The notes: generated by a model not told the origin, from the letters alone. A stretch of 64,000 bases of DNA from Pirellulaceae bacterium (GCA_026004775.1 BPJU01000010.1:62001-126000), one strand, 5' to 3'; shown: positions 11,401-19,572, counted from the first letter of the stretch. Program-made: numbers and translations.

Positions 11401-12501
11401 CCGTGGTAGCCGAATCTGGTAAAGGTCGAGTCCGTCGGTGGATTTCTTCGTTGCCCAGGCAAGCGACTCGTTCCCATAATGTGCTTCTACCAAAGCCAGT
11501 TCTTGCGGCGCGTACAGCTCTAATTGTTCCCAGCCAGGGCCCAGTACATCGAGCCTCACTTCGTCGTGAATCTCCGTATAGGCAGCGGAGAGTTGAACCT
11601 GGCGGACGACTCGGAACATCGCCGCCGCGGGAAAAGGGTGCTGTTCAAGTTCCGACAAAATCTGCAAAGGGGAGGAACCGCTCCATTGGAAGCTCTTGAG
11701 AACACAACCTTCGCTGCGCGCCGTTTCGTAAGCCTGGCGGTGGTCCGTGGGGATCCAACCAGGCCACTCGGACTGAACTCCGGCCGTATCCAAAGGGACC
11801 ATACCACGAATACGCTCGAATTGGAGCGGATGTGCCAGCAGATTCAGACGCGAAACCGTGGCATCCGGCAGCGACCATGTCCGGAGCGGATGTGCCAGCA
11901 GATTCAGACGCGAAACCGTGGCATCCGGCAGCGACCATGTCCATGCACGACCAGAGGGTGTCGCCCAAGCGATACTCCAGGTGACTATCACCTGACCGGG
12001 GCGTTTGGCCACAAGAGCGGCCGTACCGTCGGGGGAGGCGACCAGTTGAGCCGGTTCTCCACTGTCGAGCCAGGAAGCCTGGTGAACGACCAGGCCCCAG
12101 GGCGAAAGCGGAACCAGCACCGGCACGTCTTCGGGCCACTGGGCCGACGTACTTTCGACCGACAACAAACCGACGCCATGGTGAAGTTCGTCGCCCTGAA
12201 GAACAGCATAGTATTCGGCCTGCCCCAGGAGAGCACGTGGCGCGGGCGGCACAGGATTCTGGGCGGCGGTCAACAGTTTATCGAGCTCTTCACGTTTGAC
12301 GGGAATGTAACCACGTGCGACAGTCGCAGCGGCATCTGCCGGCACAAACACTCGCCGATACCGCAGCACCTGACCGTCGGTAGGTCGTGGTGCGACGGCG
12401 TCGGCGGGAGGCGCGTTCTGTGCGCAGGCCACCACCGCGCCCCACAGCCACAGCGGCAGCAGGCACAAACCCAAGTTCCAGCTTGCACCGTACCGGCTCA
12501 T
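5470..12501 (-). CDS. Giant exported beta-rich membrane protein (2343 aa), unknown function
   Basis: Very large protein with an N-terminal signal peptide (hydrophobic residues 8-27). Long stretches look like beta-sandwich repeats without recognised catalytic motifs. Two hydrophobic segments near the middle (about residues 1150-1230) are followed by what reads like a second N-terminus (YAFVPRPLYDHLIARD), resembling the early VFVPADAAATV region. More transmembrane segments lie at the C-terminus (LPAVLLLLGGGLWSAAWRL onward) and the protein ends in basic residues. This suggests two fused copies of an ancestral unit similar to the 1099-aa neighbour. It overlaps that gene by 4 bp (ATGA), so the two are translationally coupled. 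It contains a perfect 60-bp tandem duplication. I do not recognise a family with a known function; a surface or scaffold role is a guess. Confidence 0.8.
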   Translation of the reverse strand: MSRYGASWNLGLCLLPLWLWGAVVACAQNAPPADAVAPRPTDGQVLRYRRVFVPADAAATVARGYIPVKREELDKLLTAAQNPVPPAPRALLGQAEYYAVLQGDELHHGVGLLSVESTSAQWPEDVPVLVPLSPWGLVVHQASWLDSGEPAQLVASPDGTAALVAKRPGQVIVTWSIAWATPSGRAWTWSLPDATVSRLNLLAHPLRTWSLPDATVSRLNLLAHPLQFERIRGMVPLDTAGVQSEWPGWIPTDHRQAYETARSEGCVLKSFQWSGSSPLQILSELEQHPFPAAAMFRVVRQVQLSAAYTEIHDEVRLDVLGPGWEQLELYAPQELALVEAHYGNESLAWATKKSTDGLDLYQIRLPRLLSGQGHIVRLTWNCATVQQQFWTLPVWRMPAAQWSTGSLQIQVSDELQLRQLQPLFCSFVTHRLSGEGQLWEFRAQTPDASCRVLVEPRRPQLRVRAAVDTQLQTDAAYARIVADFQSDWGETYQLRCRIARPWVVDRVELQPASAWDLYQSTWQPAAGTLVVPLREPLVPGSTLRLVIGCRAPAPPRRAGWSGPTLRVVEFPGAESVELLHRLSGPPTSRLRLEQDSRVDRLNPDALPSEWRDRFESQRDGLLLRFDPASPATLLVTEEFPDVVADVQVHVDVSEQTIRETYTIRCVPEATPPRQLRVRVGPDNTGPIAWKLQGDSQPLPARMISPAAEEPEGGQWWEFDLPEGIAGPFVVLGTRESPWTDQFPVTFPSVDQAVVQTGQIWVRSSVPVDYVAQRIERLPVSDTMRQSAPHVAAFQYDPAQHGSLIVRRQTMQLSSAWVARELLTSRWYANDTALHELQYRVHHDGSQPLRIDFGQVVELDGVWLDGEPVRVAAGRSRQLQLQLSDTGRWSSIRVRYTTRTAIGRYFGSLVVPWPSVDLPVLARQWLVQVPPAYAPLEPAGARRLPSALLAGRYREAWGWWPWRLKSNSAPHAVTQDDVTQFLRAWGQLLLECGSWQELAERVAMQQRAEESLGQLTRPVWIDASAWETICAAGWPEVNYAGASRWERAVAFFNRSKLCVVMFPNAIVLSTPTGRSQYGTLDEKHWPVCLSQTDAGWAQHFWDAPAMLAMHPLETLRHNQFMLPGGFSSAVPPGEPGWVTAVLDPQPDLQKEVSVWIVNVRLVAVASLAAIGLAALAGWLIFEKRRWLLPLLVAANAAASVLLPFPWSPLLGGAAIGLGVGWVWLGLKPASGSGLRWRVAQNGMVLLAICACGLQATGQQATPVVPPQPDRPVYEIIYPVESAGRPAGEYAFVPRPLYDHLIARDSGSRQDQWYLLSAQHVVQPSGPAAPATTGVYEMASRLVVETMLPDQTIVLGYHKAESQLVQALLDRETVDVRWDAEGTHLLCNVAAAGRHVLELRLAFRWPPADESWQLHLPPCPQTELVWDGIWNEWRLETPHWFLDSTKASVRLGSTDSLRLRRRSAHQQNPAPHAVQLMWLRLQPSGAQLDWRLIVKNAAGLPRQVEVALDPRLKFDQLLEPAQASVPNGSAPRLSTAGLALPLEPMADGSALVHARFSLMAPPLGQLAVPVLFPQHATVDHWWLAIDIPQGWDLKLPEAWNAIAPLSSDFQALWGDVVAPPRYLLDLTGLITPDGVHQEWPALWVYPQPQPDAVEQTIELNVYSRVMDVTWNASIQAAQNGEKIHQVRLPNGFLIQEVNLQQADQLLPITTLLENEILTVVAQGPLPDRYTLSIRGRVEVSGGSAPVPMFRLQGSRSSSCRMRIVRHEDVAAVQVERLEGWEADDVPPADPGQPAGGRVVGQWYWAGTAGEERPAALRIVPNRLEAVGFLATRVNRDNAGWTVEFEYQVRVNQGVLDWIRLALPADWESPVEISPEQPYRVEKRPAEGRTVLAIRPPLPVTSEYKVRIRSRLSAGAERIRRVPEIAPMDVTRSQRFVLLPSRIENMLYTWTTSGLQERVLPQFFQMARQGDIGWQSYSVVGSHFHASLERVERVPEASHVTLADGELIWQHGAEYAGVIAFEIQPSGLSECALIVPEQTELLQIYLDGVPQGVTQASRNAVRIAIGPALLPQRLEIVFRGQAKSIHDGYSVALPQLEGLSVEWTLLTLRHAWNESVTARLPEGAIDSPIRGQQLRWERLLRLWESGVSAVGELDADVRTDWLSLMTPHLLWADHQRRVAVGEGSSPQTGSPAGREVLQDQNSPDGWWERLKSQLDPAAVEWLSGKRPVPVDDLRALWDVMGNLAERRQCWALPGQWGTLELNVTATAQASQRRWLPAVLLLLGGGLWSAAWRLRLYKSEWFVYQHALLVLAGWCLACFVRPIGWGLFLIGLAIFASWSGHWRWRRF
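11823..11942 (-). repeat. Perfect 60-bp tandem duplication inside the 2343-aa gene
   Basis: Positions 11823-11882 and 11883-11942 are identical. The reading frame is kept and the protein gains a second copy of the 20-residue unit containing TWSLPDATVSRLNLLAHPL (about residues 187-226). Perfect identity points to a recent slippage or recombination event, or to an assembly artefact. Confidence 0.95.
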
Positions 12502-15500
12502 GCGTGTGCTGCTCCGGAAGGAGACTCACGAGGCGAGGTCGGGGCCGAGACCGTGGCGGCCGTAGCCGGCACGAGCGGTTCACTTCTGATAACGGTCGAA
12601 ACACGCGCCGTTCGTGCCGGACGCATCGGACGCCCCCAACCCGTTTGGATAAGGCGAGCAACCAACAGCGCCGCCAAACCGACAAGCCCCGCCTGTCCGA
12701 CCAATAACCCCCACTCGATTCTCCCAAGCCCCACCACAACCAGTCCCACCGCCGCCAGTACCAGCACACCACGGCGCAGCGCGGGCCACTGCTGCCAAAC
12801 CCAACCCACAGCCAGCACAAATAAGGATGCTGCCAGCACCAGCCAACCGCGCGAGGCAACCGTCACGTGTGCCGGTGCCGGCCTTCCTACGGCCGCAAAA
12901 ACATACCGGTTCAGTTCCTGCGGCAGCCCTGGGCCGTGAGCCGCTCCCACCCAATCCTCCATCTGTCGCACACTCCTTGAGCTCTGGCGGCTGAACCAGC
13001 CGCCTTGCCAGCGCCACTGGTACTGAGCCGTGAAGCCTTTCGGATCGGCAATCAAATGGTAGCGTGCCGGCAAGATCAATTCCCAATAGAGCAGATAAAG
13101 CCCCGCAGCATTCTCGATACGCGGAAACTCCACGGGCAACGAATCCCATACAGCCAGCGAACTGTCGGATCTGTACCAGAGCTCCAGCACCGAGTCGGCC
13201 GGCTGGTCGTGGCAATCGACTTCCAACAGACGTGGGGATTCCCACCCCCACCGAGGCCAAAGCTTGCCGTTGAGTGCAACGGTTACGTCGTCTCGCCGCA
13301 GCGGCACGTCTTCCGGCAATCTTACCCGCACCTGGCCGCCACTGATTCGAAACCGAAACGCGCACCGGTCAATGCGCTGTTGGCCTGTGAAGACGGTTTG
13401 TATCCAGGCCCGTTCAACCTCGACCGCGTCTCCGGCACCTCCAAACGGTTGTCTTTCCAGAACGATTTCCGGCACACTTTCGGTCAACTGGCAGGAGCAC
13501 TGCGCCGATGCGTGATCTACGGTCCAGCTTCCTTTCGGAATTTGGACGCGATAGGGGAAGTCGGAACTCGGTTCCGGCAAGCGGATCTCGCTTCGCATGG
13601 TGATGACCGGCAAGTTCGTCCCCAGAGTCAACAGCGGCACGACCAAGCTCGGCGCACCCGCCGGTGGCCCTGGCGGCTCGGGTACCGAATAGCTGATGCG
13701 GACCGTATGCCTGCCCAACCACGGACTGGGTAAGTGCAGTCGCCAGCGACGAAGACCGCTTTCGTGCGACTCTTCGACCGACTCGACACGCTCGTCATCC
13801 ACCCAAAACTCGATCGGACGGGGCGCAACCCCTTTTTCCGTGGTGGTAAATTCCAGCAGCGAAAGTGGTTGGTGGGCAATGTCCAGGCTCCACTGCTGCA
13901 CAACGCGCAACGCCTGGGGATCAGGGTGAAGCGTCGTTATTACCGAAACATCGAGAGCTTGTGGAAGTGGGCGAGCGACGAAGGCGACTTGAAGAGGTTC
14001 CTCTGCGCCGAGCCGTTGGAAAACGTGCCGGTTCCGATTCGGCAATTGGGGAAGTTGCGCGACAAGCCATTCAGCGACCGACGGCGGCGCAGATACCAAA
14101 TCGGGCATCAGCGCCGGTACCGGGGTAACTTCCATATCTGGACCCGCTTCCAAAACGACTACTGCCGGAAGCACAGTGACCAACTGGTCGGTGTATTCGG
14201 TGCTGTTGCGTGGGATGGGCAATGGCAGGGCCACCGGTTCACGTGAAGTGACATCGATCATGGTTTCGGCCACCAGATGCAGATCAAAGTTGCCTTCACC
14301 GGGCAATCGATCGGTCGCCAGCAGGACGGGCAACGTCTGGGGATTGGCCTGAGGAGGAGCCGGCTGGGATTCGATCCAGTCTTCGGGCAGGATGCTATGG
14401 ACCTTCCAGCCGGCCGTCGCCAAATCGAATCCTTTGGCCGGCGCGCCACGAACGCGGCACCGCAAATAAAGATCCAGCCACAGGCGGCTGCCGGCGATAC
14501 GCAACAAGTAATGCGGTTCTATCGACAGCAGCGATTGTTGCGGGTGCACAAGCAATTGGAGGGAAGGTGGGTGCATGGGACTCGGAAAATAGACGTAGCG
14601 CCCCATCAACCCCTGTTGGCGTTCTGCCGGCGACGGTGCCGCCAAGCGCCGAACTTGACGAGCCTGGACGACCCGCACGGCCCAGTCGCCCTCCACACGA
14701 ACCGTCACGTCCACGCGCTGGAAATAGGCCTCGGGCACCGAAAACAGTGCGGCCTCAAACGGGGCGCCCGCGGCGCTAGGGCGCACCTCGATCGAAAACC
14801 TTACCGTAATCGGGCGATCCTGCTGGGCGGTGCGAATAACCCGCACGCTTGGCCCCAGCCCGTCGGATGCTTCTTCCAGGAACTGCAACTGATACCCGAC
14901 GGCTTCCGGGGGCAGCAGCCGAGCACCGGCCGGCAGGCGGACATGGAATACTTCCCAGGAGCCGCTTTCGGTCCGGATGTCGTACAGAAGATCGACCCGG
15001 TAGCGGGTCGGATCTTGGATCACCAGCGTGGCCTGTGTCGTCACACTCAAATAGGGCTTGATCGCCGCGGCTCCATCCGGGGCCGCACGTAGCCATACGG
15101 CTACATTACCGCCGTAGCCGTCCATCTCAAGCTTGCTGTGTGTGGCACCTACGCGAATAGGCTGTTTGGTTAAGAACTGCTCTCCGGACACCCCGTATTG
15201 AACCGGCGCTTCGTCGACGAGCAATTCGATATGAGTCAGCGCGTCGGGCAAAGACAACTCGAACTGCCGGCGCTGTGCGTCCTGCCGCACCGGTGCTACC
15301 AGCCGTGCCACCAGGGTGTGGCGCGAGCCGGATGAAGTCTGCACCCACCAAACGTAGCTGGAAGAGCTTCGATCCAAACCGATGGCGGCATGGCCCGGCC
15401 CCTCGTACCGATGCTCGTGCAACAGCGCCGGAAATAACCGCAGAGGAATCGCTATCGGCTCGCGTACCGCACGATCCACCCGAAGCTCGATCCGCACCTC

Positions 15501-15797
15501 CAGCTCCGCTCGTTCGCCGCGAAGCCACCCCCAAACCGTAACCGAGCTTATGGCATAGGGAGGTAAAACTCCCTGGGATTGTCGCTGCAACCAGCGCTGG
15601 TATTCCTCCAGCGAAAGATCCGGCACCGGAATCAGATTGCCCGAAGCGTCGCGCAGGTGATAGACGTCCGGAACGACTCGCTCCACCGTTGGTGGAGGAG
15701 CTCCGGTGGTCGGCGGCTGGGCGAACGAAGTTACGGCCGTAGCCACTACGGCCAACCACCCCACCAGCCAACCACTCATCCTCCCGCTGGATACCAC
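12498..15797 (-). CDS. Large exported membrane-anchored protein (1099 aa), unknown function
   Basis: First gene of a two-gene minus-strand operon with the 2343-aa gene. It has a signal peptide (WLVGWLAVVATAVTSFAQ), a long extracytoplasmic beta-rich part, then C-terminal hydrophobic segments (GWLVLAASLFVLAVGWVW and RRGVLVLAAVGLVVVGLG) and a basic, Ser/Thr/Ala-rich tail. An early DVYHLRDASGNLIPVPDLS segment and a C-terminal membrane block resemble each half of its larger partner, so all three modules may be homologous. Start is GTG 15797 or ATG 15779; the latter has GGGAGG directly abutting it, which is poor spacing. No known catalytic motif is visible. Probably a cell-envelope protein. Confidence 0.8.
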   Translation of the reverse strand: MVSSGRMSGWLVGWLAVVATAVTSFAQPPTTGAPPPTVERVVPDVYHLRDASGNLIPVPDLSLEEYQRWLQRQSQGVLPPYAISSVTVWGWLRGERAELEVRIELRVDRAVREPIAIPLRLFPALLHEHRYEGPGHAAIGLDRSSSSYVWWVQTSSGSRHTLVARLVAPVRQDAQRRQFELSLPDALTHIELLVDEAPVQYGVSGEQFLTKQPIRVGATHSKLEMDGYGGNVAVWLRAAPDGAAAIKPYLSVTTQATLVIQDPTRYRVDLLYDIRTESGSWEVFHVRLPAGARLLPPEAVGYQLQFLEEASDGLGPSVRVIRTAQQDRPITVRFSIEVRPSAAGAPFEAALFSVPEAYFQRVDVTVRVEGDWAVRVVQARQVRRLAAPSPAERQQGLMGRYVYFPSPMHPPSLQLLVHPQQSLLSIEPHYLLRIAGSRLWLDLYLRCRVRGAPAKGFDLATAGWKVHSILPEDWIESQPAPPQANPQTLPVLLATDRLPGEGNFDLHLVAETMIDVTSREPVALPLPIPRNSTEYTDQLVTVLPAVVVLEAGPDMEVTPVPALMPDLVSAPPSVAEWLVAQLPQLPNRNRHVFQRLGAEEPLQVAFVARPLPQALDVSVITTLHPDPQALRVVQQWSLDIAHQPLSLLEFTTTEKGVAPRPIEFWVDDERVESVEESHESGLRRWRLHLPSPWLGRHTVRISYSVPEPPGPPAGAPSLVVPLLTLGTNLPVITMRSEIRLPEPSSDFPYRVQIPKGSWTVDHASAQCSCQLTESVPEIVLERQPFGGAGDAVEVERAWIQTVFTGQQRIDRCAFRFRISGGQVRVRLPEDVPLRRDDVTVALNGKLWPRWGWESPRLLEVDCHDQPADSVLELWYRSDSSLAVWDSLPVEFPRIENAAGLYLLYWELILPARYHLIADPKGFTAQYQWRWQGGWFSRQSSRSVRQMEDWVGAAHGPGLPQELNRYVFAAVGRPAPAHVTVASRGWLVLAASLFVLAVGWVWQQWPALRRGVLVLAAVGLVVVGLGRIEWGLLVGQAGLVGLAALLVARLIQTGWGRPMRPARTARVSTVIRSEPLVPATAATVSAPTSPRESPSGAAHA

Positions 15798-15983
15798 GCC
15801 GAGACATCCCGTATTTATGGACGAGGTTCACCAAACCGATATGTGCCTACCTCCCAGTCTAAAAAGATGCGGGGGTTGGGGAAAGTCTTGAAGCTAGTTC
15901 ACCGGGCTGTTCGCAAGTGGCCCACCCGATGCGTGCGATTTATTTGCTACCAGCGGACCACCACTGCAGCCGGTGGCAGTCGG

Positions 15984-16808
15984 TCAGGATACAGCAGGTC
16001 CCGAGGGCGAGAGGGTACCTTCGGCTCGCCGCAGCATCTCCAGCAATTGCGTATGAAGTTCCTGGCTGGCGGAAACCAGAACTTCGGGCTGCCAGTAGCG
16101 GAACGCACCTCCGTGGAGATTTGTCACGCACCCGCCGGCTTCTTCGACTAACAATAGGCCGGCGGCGACATCCCACAGCGAGACACTGGTGGCCCAATAA
16201 CCGTCAAATCGGCCGCAGGCCACGTAGCACAAATTCAATGCCGCCGACCCGGTACGGCGTACGCCCTGGGCTTCGTGAATCGCTTCCACCAGACGCGCCA
16301 CCTCGACCGAGCCGCGCGGTACCTGCGGGCCGAGACTGGCAGCTACGAGTGCGTCGCGCAAAGCCCGGCAACGACTGGGAGCAATGGGCCGTCCATTGAG
16401 ACGTGCCCCATGACCGCGGATTGCTACGAAACATTCGTCCAGTACCGGATCCAGCACCACACCCACCAAAGGCTGGTGGTCGCACCAAAGCGCAATCGAC
16501 ACGGCATACGAAGGCACGCCGTGTACGTAGTTGGAAGTCCCGTCCAACGGATCGACAATCCAAACATATCCAGGTGGCAGCTTCTGCTGTTTGCCGCCAG
16601 GACTCTCCTCCCCCAGGAATCCATAGTCCGGATAGTGGGCAGCCAACAGTTGCCGAATCGCCCGCTGCGACTCCCAGTCGGCCTCACTTACCAGGTCTTT
16701 GGGAGCCTTTTCACGAGCCGTGATGGTGGGCTGCATCCGGCGCAGGATGACCCCGGCGGCTCGAGCCGCCTGTTCCGCCCGCTCGGCCCACTGCTCATAG
16801 GTACACAT
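15984..16808 (-). CDS. Inositol-monophosphatase family phosphatase
   Basis: 274 aa, the usual family length. The Li-sensitive, Mg-dependent phosphatase motifs are all present: GEE (YGFLGEESPG), the signature WIVDPLDGTSNYVHG, and the C-terminal SLWDVAAGLLLVEEAGG. The ATG at 16808 has a good AAGGAGG site seven bases upstream. Family members hydrolyse myo-inositol-1-phosphate, histidinol phosphate or 3'-phosphoadenosine 5'-phosphate; sequence reading cannot decide between these. It is probably monocistronic, divergent from the gene at 17139. Confidence 0.9.
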   Translation of the reverse strand: MCTYEQWAERAEQAARAAGVILRRMQPTITAREKAPKDLVSEADWESQRAIRQLLAAHYPDYGFLGEESPGGKQQKLPPGYVWIVDPLDGTSNYVHGVPSYAVSIALWCDHQPLVGVVLDPVLDECFVAIRGHGARLNGRPIAPSRCRALRDALVAASLGPQVPRGSVEVARLVEAIHEAQGVRRTGSAALNLCYVACGRFDGYWATSVSLWDVAAGLLLVEEAGGCVTNLHGGAFRYWQPEVLVSASQELHTQLLEMLRRAEGTLSPSGPAVS

Positions 16809-17049
16809 GGGTAGAGCCTCCTTGTCACGTCGATTATAAAAGGATTGTTATCGGCGTCGAAGTTACTGTCGGCGATGCCGCCGGCTGGGGGCGGCCGGCG
16901 GCGCACCACGGTTTTGTGGGGTAATGCTGGACAGTGGCCCAATTGTTGTTATCATCGAATAAAGATAGGAATAATTTGGCCGTGCCGGTGGCGGCGCGTG
17001 ATAATGGTTTATGGATGAGCGTCATCCTTTGGCCTCTTCTCTGTTCCGG

Positions 17050-17087
17050 CCCCGCCGTTACGCTGCCGCGGACGGCGGGGTTTTTTT
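17050..17087 (+). terminator. Strong intrinsic terminator in a divergent intergenic region
   Basis: Perfect 9-bp stem (CCCCGCCGT at 17050-17058 with ACGGCGGGG at 17072-17080), a 13-base loop and seven consecutive T on the plus strand. No plus-strand gene lies just upstream: the neighbour at 15984-16808 is on the minus strand. The terminator must therefore end a short untranslated transcript or act as an attenuator in the leader of the gene at 17139. Confidence 0.8.
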
Positions 17088-17138
17088 GTGCCACGTTGGC
17101 GGCTGGCTGTGGGTAGGCGAGTGGAAACGAGGCGGTTC

Positions 17139-17840
17139 ATGTGGCAACTCGATCAACACCTGGCCATGGGCAACTGGCCGCCCCTTTGGCTCGAATCCCG
17201 CCTGGATCAGGCACCTCTGGGCTGGCGCGTGACGCTGGGGGGAAACGATCTGGCCGGGCGATGGTGGCAGATCCGGTTGCCCTGGCTCGGTAACGTGGTC
17301 CCCTGCGACCAGTACGTCCGTGGGAACGACCTGGTGGTTCGGTATCCGCTGCAATCCCGTGAGCGTCTGGAACCGGTGGTCTACTGGCGGGCTCTGGCCG
17401 GACCGGCCAGCGAATGGGGCGGCGTCGAGCTGATACTGTCGATGCAGACCGACTCGCTCGATAGTGATCCGTCGGTGTTTGTGCGCACCTGGACTTCTTC
17501 CCAGGGCGTCTACTTTTTGGACCATGCCGGAAAACTTGTCCGCTTGGAAGCGACTCGCCGGCGCCTCGGTACCGAAGAATCGCTTCCGGTACTGGTACTC
17601 CGAACAAAATTCGGTACCTATATCGAAATGGTTTATCCCGGTGATTTCTGCTCGGTGCGCGTCGCCCAAGTGGCCGACCGAGCATCGATCGCCTGGAAGC
17701 TGTTTGCAGAGCGGCTGGAAAAAGGCGTGATCCGGCGCACGCGTGTCCAGGGGATTTTTGCCAGTTCGGATGTCTCCCCGCAAACGATCGTGCAGGCGTA
17801 CGACGCCTTCTGTCAGGCACCGCTACCGCTGACAGCATGA
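17139..17840 (+). CDS. Conserved-looking hypothetical protein (233 aa)
   Basis: The ATG at 17139 is chosen because ACGAGGCGG precedes it; an upstream in-frame ATG (17088) would place the start inside the terminator tail region. The protein is soluble, with no signal peptide or membrane segment, and is rich in Trp, Arg and Leu. The N-terminal half looks beta-stranded (WRVTLGGNDLAGRWWQIRLP) and the end is helical. I do not recognise the family. It lies 55 bases before the uronate-isomerase-like gene on the same strand and may be co-transcribed with it. Confidence 0.7.
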   Translation: MWQLDQHLAMGNWPPLWLESRLDQAPLGWRVTLGGNDLAGRWWQIRLPWLGNVVPCDQYVRGNDLVVRYPLQSRERLEPVVYWRALAGPASEWGGVELILSMQTDSLDSDPSVFVRTWTSSQGVYFLDHAGKLVRLEATRRRLGTEESLPVLVLRTKFGTYIEMVYPGDFCSVRVAQVADRASIAWKLFAERLEKGVIRRTRVQGIFASSDVSPQTIVQAYDAFCQAPLPLTA

Positions 17841-17895
17841 TTGGGTCCCAGAGGTTCGCAGCACAAGCTTGCAACGACCGGCAAAAGGATTCGCT

Positions 17896-19194
17896 ATGTC
17901 GCAACAACTTCGAGAACGCATCTTCCAGCAACTCCAAACGATCCGCCTCATTGACCCCCATACGCACATTGTCGCGCAGGATCCTGCTTCCCATACCTTG
18001 GCCGATATTCTGGGTTACCACTACTACACGGAACTGGTGCACTCGGCGGGAGTGCCGCGTGAACAGATCGAGGGCGAAGCCTTGGAACCTTATGAAAGGG
18101 TCCGGCGGCTGCTTTCTCGTTTTCCAGACCTTTCCAACACCGTGCAATACAGTTGGTTCGTCGAGATCGCCCGTGAATTGTTGGGTTTTGAGGGCGAACA
18201 GATAACCGCCGGCGATACCGACACGTTGTGGCAGTTGGCTGAGGAGCGAATGCAGGCACCCGATTGGCCGCAGACCGTGTGGCAGAAAAGCCAATTGGAC
18301 GCCGTTTTCTTGACCAACGCGTTTGATGATCCCTTGGAGGGTTTCGATACCAGCCGTTTTATTCCTTGCCTGCGCACGGACGATTTGGTTTTCCACCTGG
18401 ATCAAGCTCAGGTGCGACAGCGCTTGGAAGAAGCCACGGGGCGATCGGTTCAAGACACAGCATCGCTGCGCGATGCGCTGGGGGCTCTTTTTACCCATTT
18501 TGCCGCCAAGAACGGCCGAGCATGTGCCATTTCCCTGCCCCCCGATTTCGCTCCCACACGCCTCAGCCAAAACCGAGCCGAGACGGCATTGGGGGATGTA
18601 TTGCGCTACGGTCCGGAAGCCCCCGATATCCAAAAACGGGCCCTTGCGCATTTTGTTTTCTGGACGCTGGCCGAATACTGCCGAGAATTCCACTGGCCGT
18701 TCGACCTGATGATCGGTGTCAACCGCCGAGTCTATGAAGGTGGCGTCTACCAGGGGCAAGACCTTTTCGACAGTCGCGTGTCGCTGATTCAATATCGCGA
18801 ACTGTTCAATGCTTTTCCCCAGGTGATCTTTCCGATTTCGGTGCTGGCCAGCGTTACCAACCAGGAACTGGCCAGTTATGCCTGGATCTTCCCGAACGTG
18901 GTCACGCACGGCCACTGGTGGTACTCGAACACGCCTGCGTTCATCGAACATGATGCCGCCGTGCGCTTGGAGGCTGTTCCGCGCAACAAGCAGATCGGCT
19001 ATTACAGCGACATGTACAAACTGGAATTTGCTCTTCCGAAATTCAATATGTACAAGCGGATTCTGGCCAAGATTCTGGCCGAACGATTTGTGATCGAACG
19101 CAAATGGAGCGAAGAGCAGGCCGTGGAACTGGGCCGCCAGATACTACGTACCAACGTCGAACGGATTTTCGGTTTTGCGAGCGAGCACCCCTGA
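17896..19194 (+). CDS. Uronate-isomerase-like amidohydrolase
   Basis: 432 aa from the ATG at 17896, which has AAAGGA seven bases upstream. The N-terminal IDPHTHI motif (residues 18-24) gives the H-x-H metal site of the amidohydrolase superfamily. The C-terminal half, with NVVTHGHWWYSNTP and then GYYSDMYKLEFALPK, resembles UxaC-type uronate isomerases, where a His-Trp-Trp/Phe segment and a late Asp act in the site. UxaC interconverts glucuronate and fructuronate. This protein is slightly shorter than classic UxaC and the substrate is uncertain. Its 3' end overlaps the convergent DUF423 gene by 51 bases. Confidence 0.75.
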   Translation: MSQQLRERIFQQLQTIRLIDPHTHIVAQDPASHTLADILGYHYYTELVHSAGVPREQIEGEALEPYERVRRLLSRFPDLSNTVQYSWFVEIARELLGFEGEQITAGDTDTLWQLAEERMQAPDWPQTVWQKSQLDAVFLTNAFDDPLEGFDTSRFIPCLRTDDLVFHLDQAQVRQRLEEATGRSVQDTASLRDALGALFTHFAAKNGRACAISLPPDFAPTRLSQNRAETALGDVLRYGPEAPDIQKRALAHFVFWTLAEYCREFHWPFDLMIGVNRRVYEGGVYQGQDLFDSRVSLIQYRELFNAFPQVIFPISVLASVTNQELASYAWIFPNVVTHGHWWYSNTPAFIEHDAAVRLEAVPRNKQIGYYSDMYKLEFALPKFNMYKRILAKILAERFVIERKWSEEQAVELGRQILRTNVERIFGFASEHP

Positions 19195-19572
19195 CAGACC
19201 CGCGGCGGCCAGGCACAACCAGCCGGCTATCCAGGCTGACCCTCCGATCGGAACCGGTAGGGCCCACAGCCGATCGGTGGTCAGGACATACAGGTACAAG
19301 CAACCGGAAAACAGCACCACGCCGGTTGCGTATAGAGCACATGCGGCATGTCCCCAATAGCTGGATCGGGCCACTAGGGCAGCCACCGCCATCGCTGCGG
19401 CATGGATAAGCTGATAGTGAGCTGCCGTGTTCCAATTATCCAACCGACCGGCTGCTGATTGAGGGTCAATATCGGCAAGCCAGGCGCGCAAGCCATGAGC
19501 ACCGAAGGCTCCCGCCCCTACGGCCAAAGCCCCCAATAGTCCTGCCACTGCTAACCACCGCTGCCCACTCAT
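19144..19572 (-). CDS. DUF423 family small membrane protein
   Basis: 142 aa with four hydrophobic segments. The N-terminal GAFGAHGLRAW and the following DNWNTAAHYQLIHAAAM (the family hallmark, usually W-x-T-A-x-x-Y-x-x-x-H) identify DUF423 (YgdD/TMEM256-like), an inner membrane protein family of unknown role. Family size is about 120-130 aa. The last 51 bases overlap the end of the uronate-isomerase-like gene on the other strand. Confidence 0.85.
   Translation of the reverse strand: MSGQRWLAVAGLLGALAVGAGAFGAHGLRAWLADIDPQSAAGRLDNWNTAAHYQLIHAAAMAVAALVARSSYWGHAACALYATGVVLFSGCLYLYVLTTDRLWALPVPIGGSAWIAGWLCLAAAGLSGVLARKTENPFDVGT

Noticed and set aside
11524-12939. 471-codon plus-strand frame with Ser/Thr/Pro-rich end
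   Set aside because: Antisense of the two giant genes; the internal duplicated segment appears in it only because the 60-bp repeat is in phase on both strands.
17137-18951. 604-codon minus-strand frame
   Set aside because: Opposite strand of two genes with clear motifs and ribosome sites; Arg/Pro-rich shadow.
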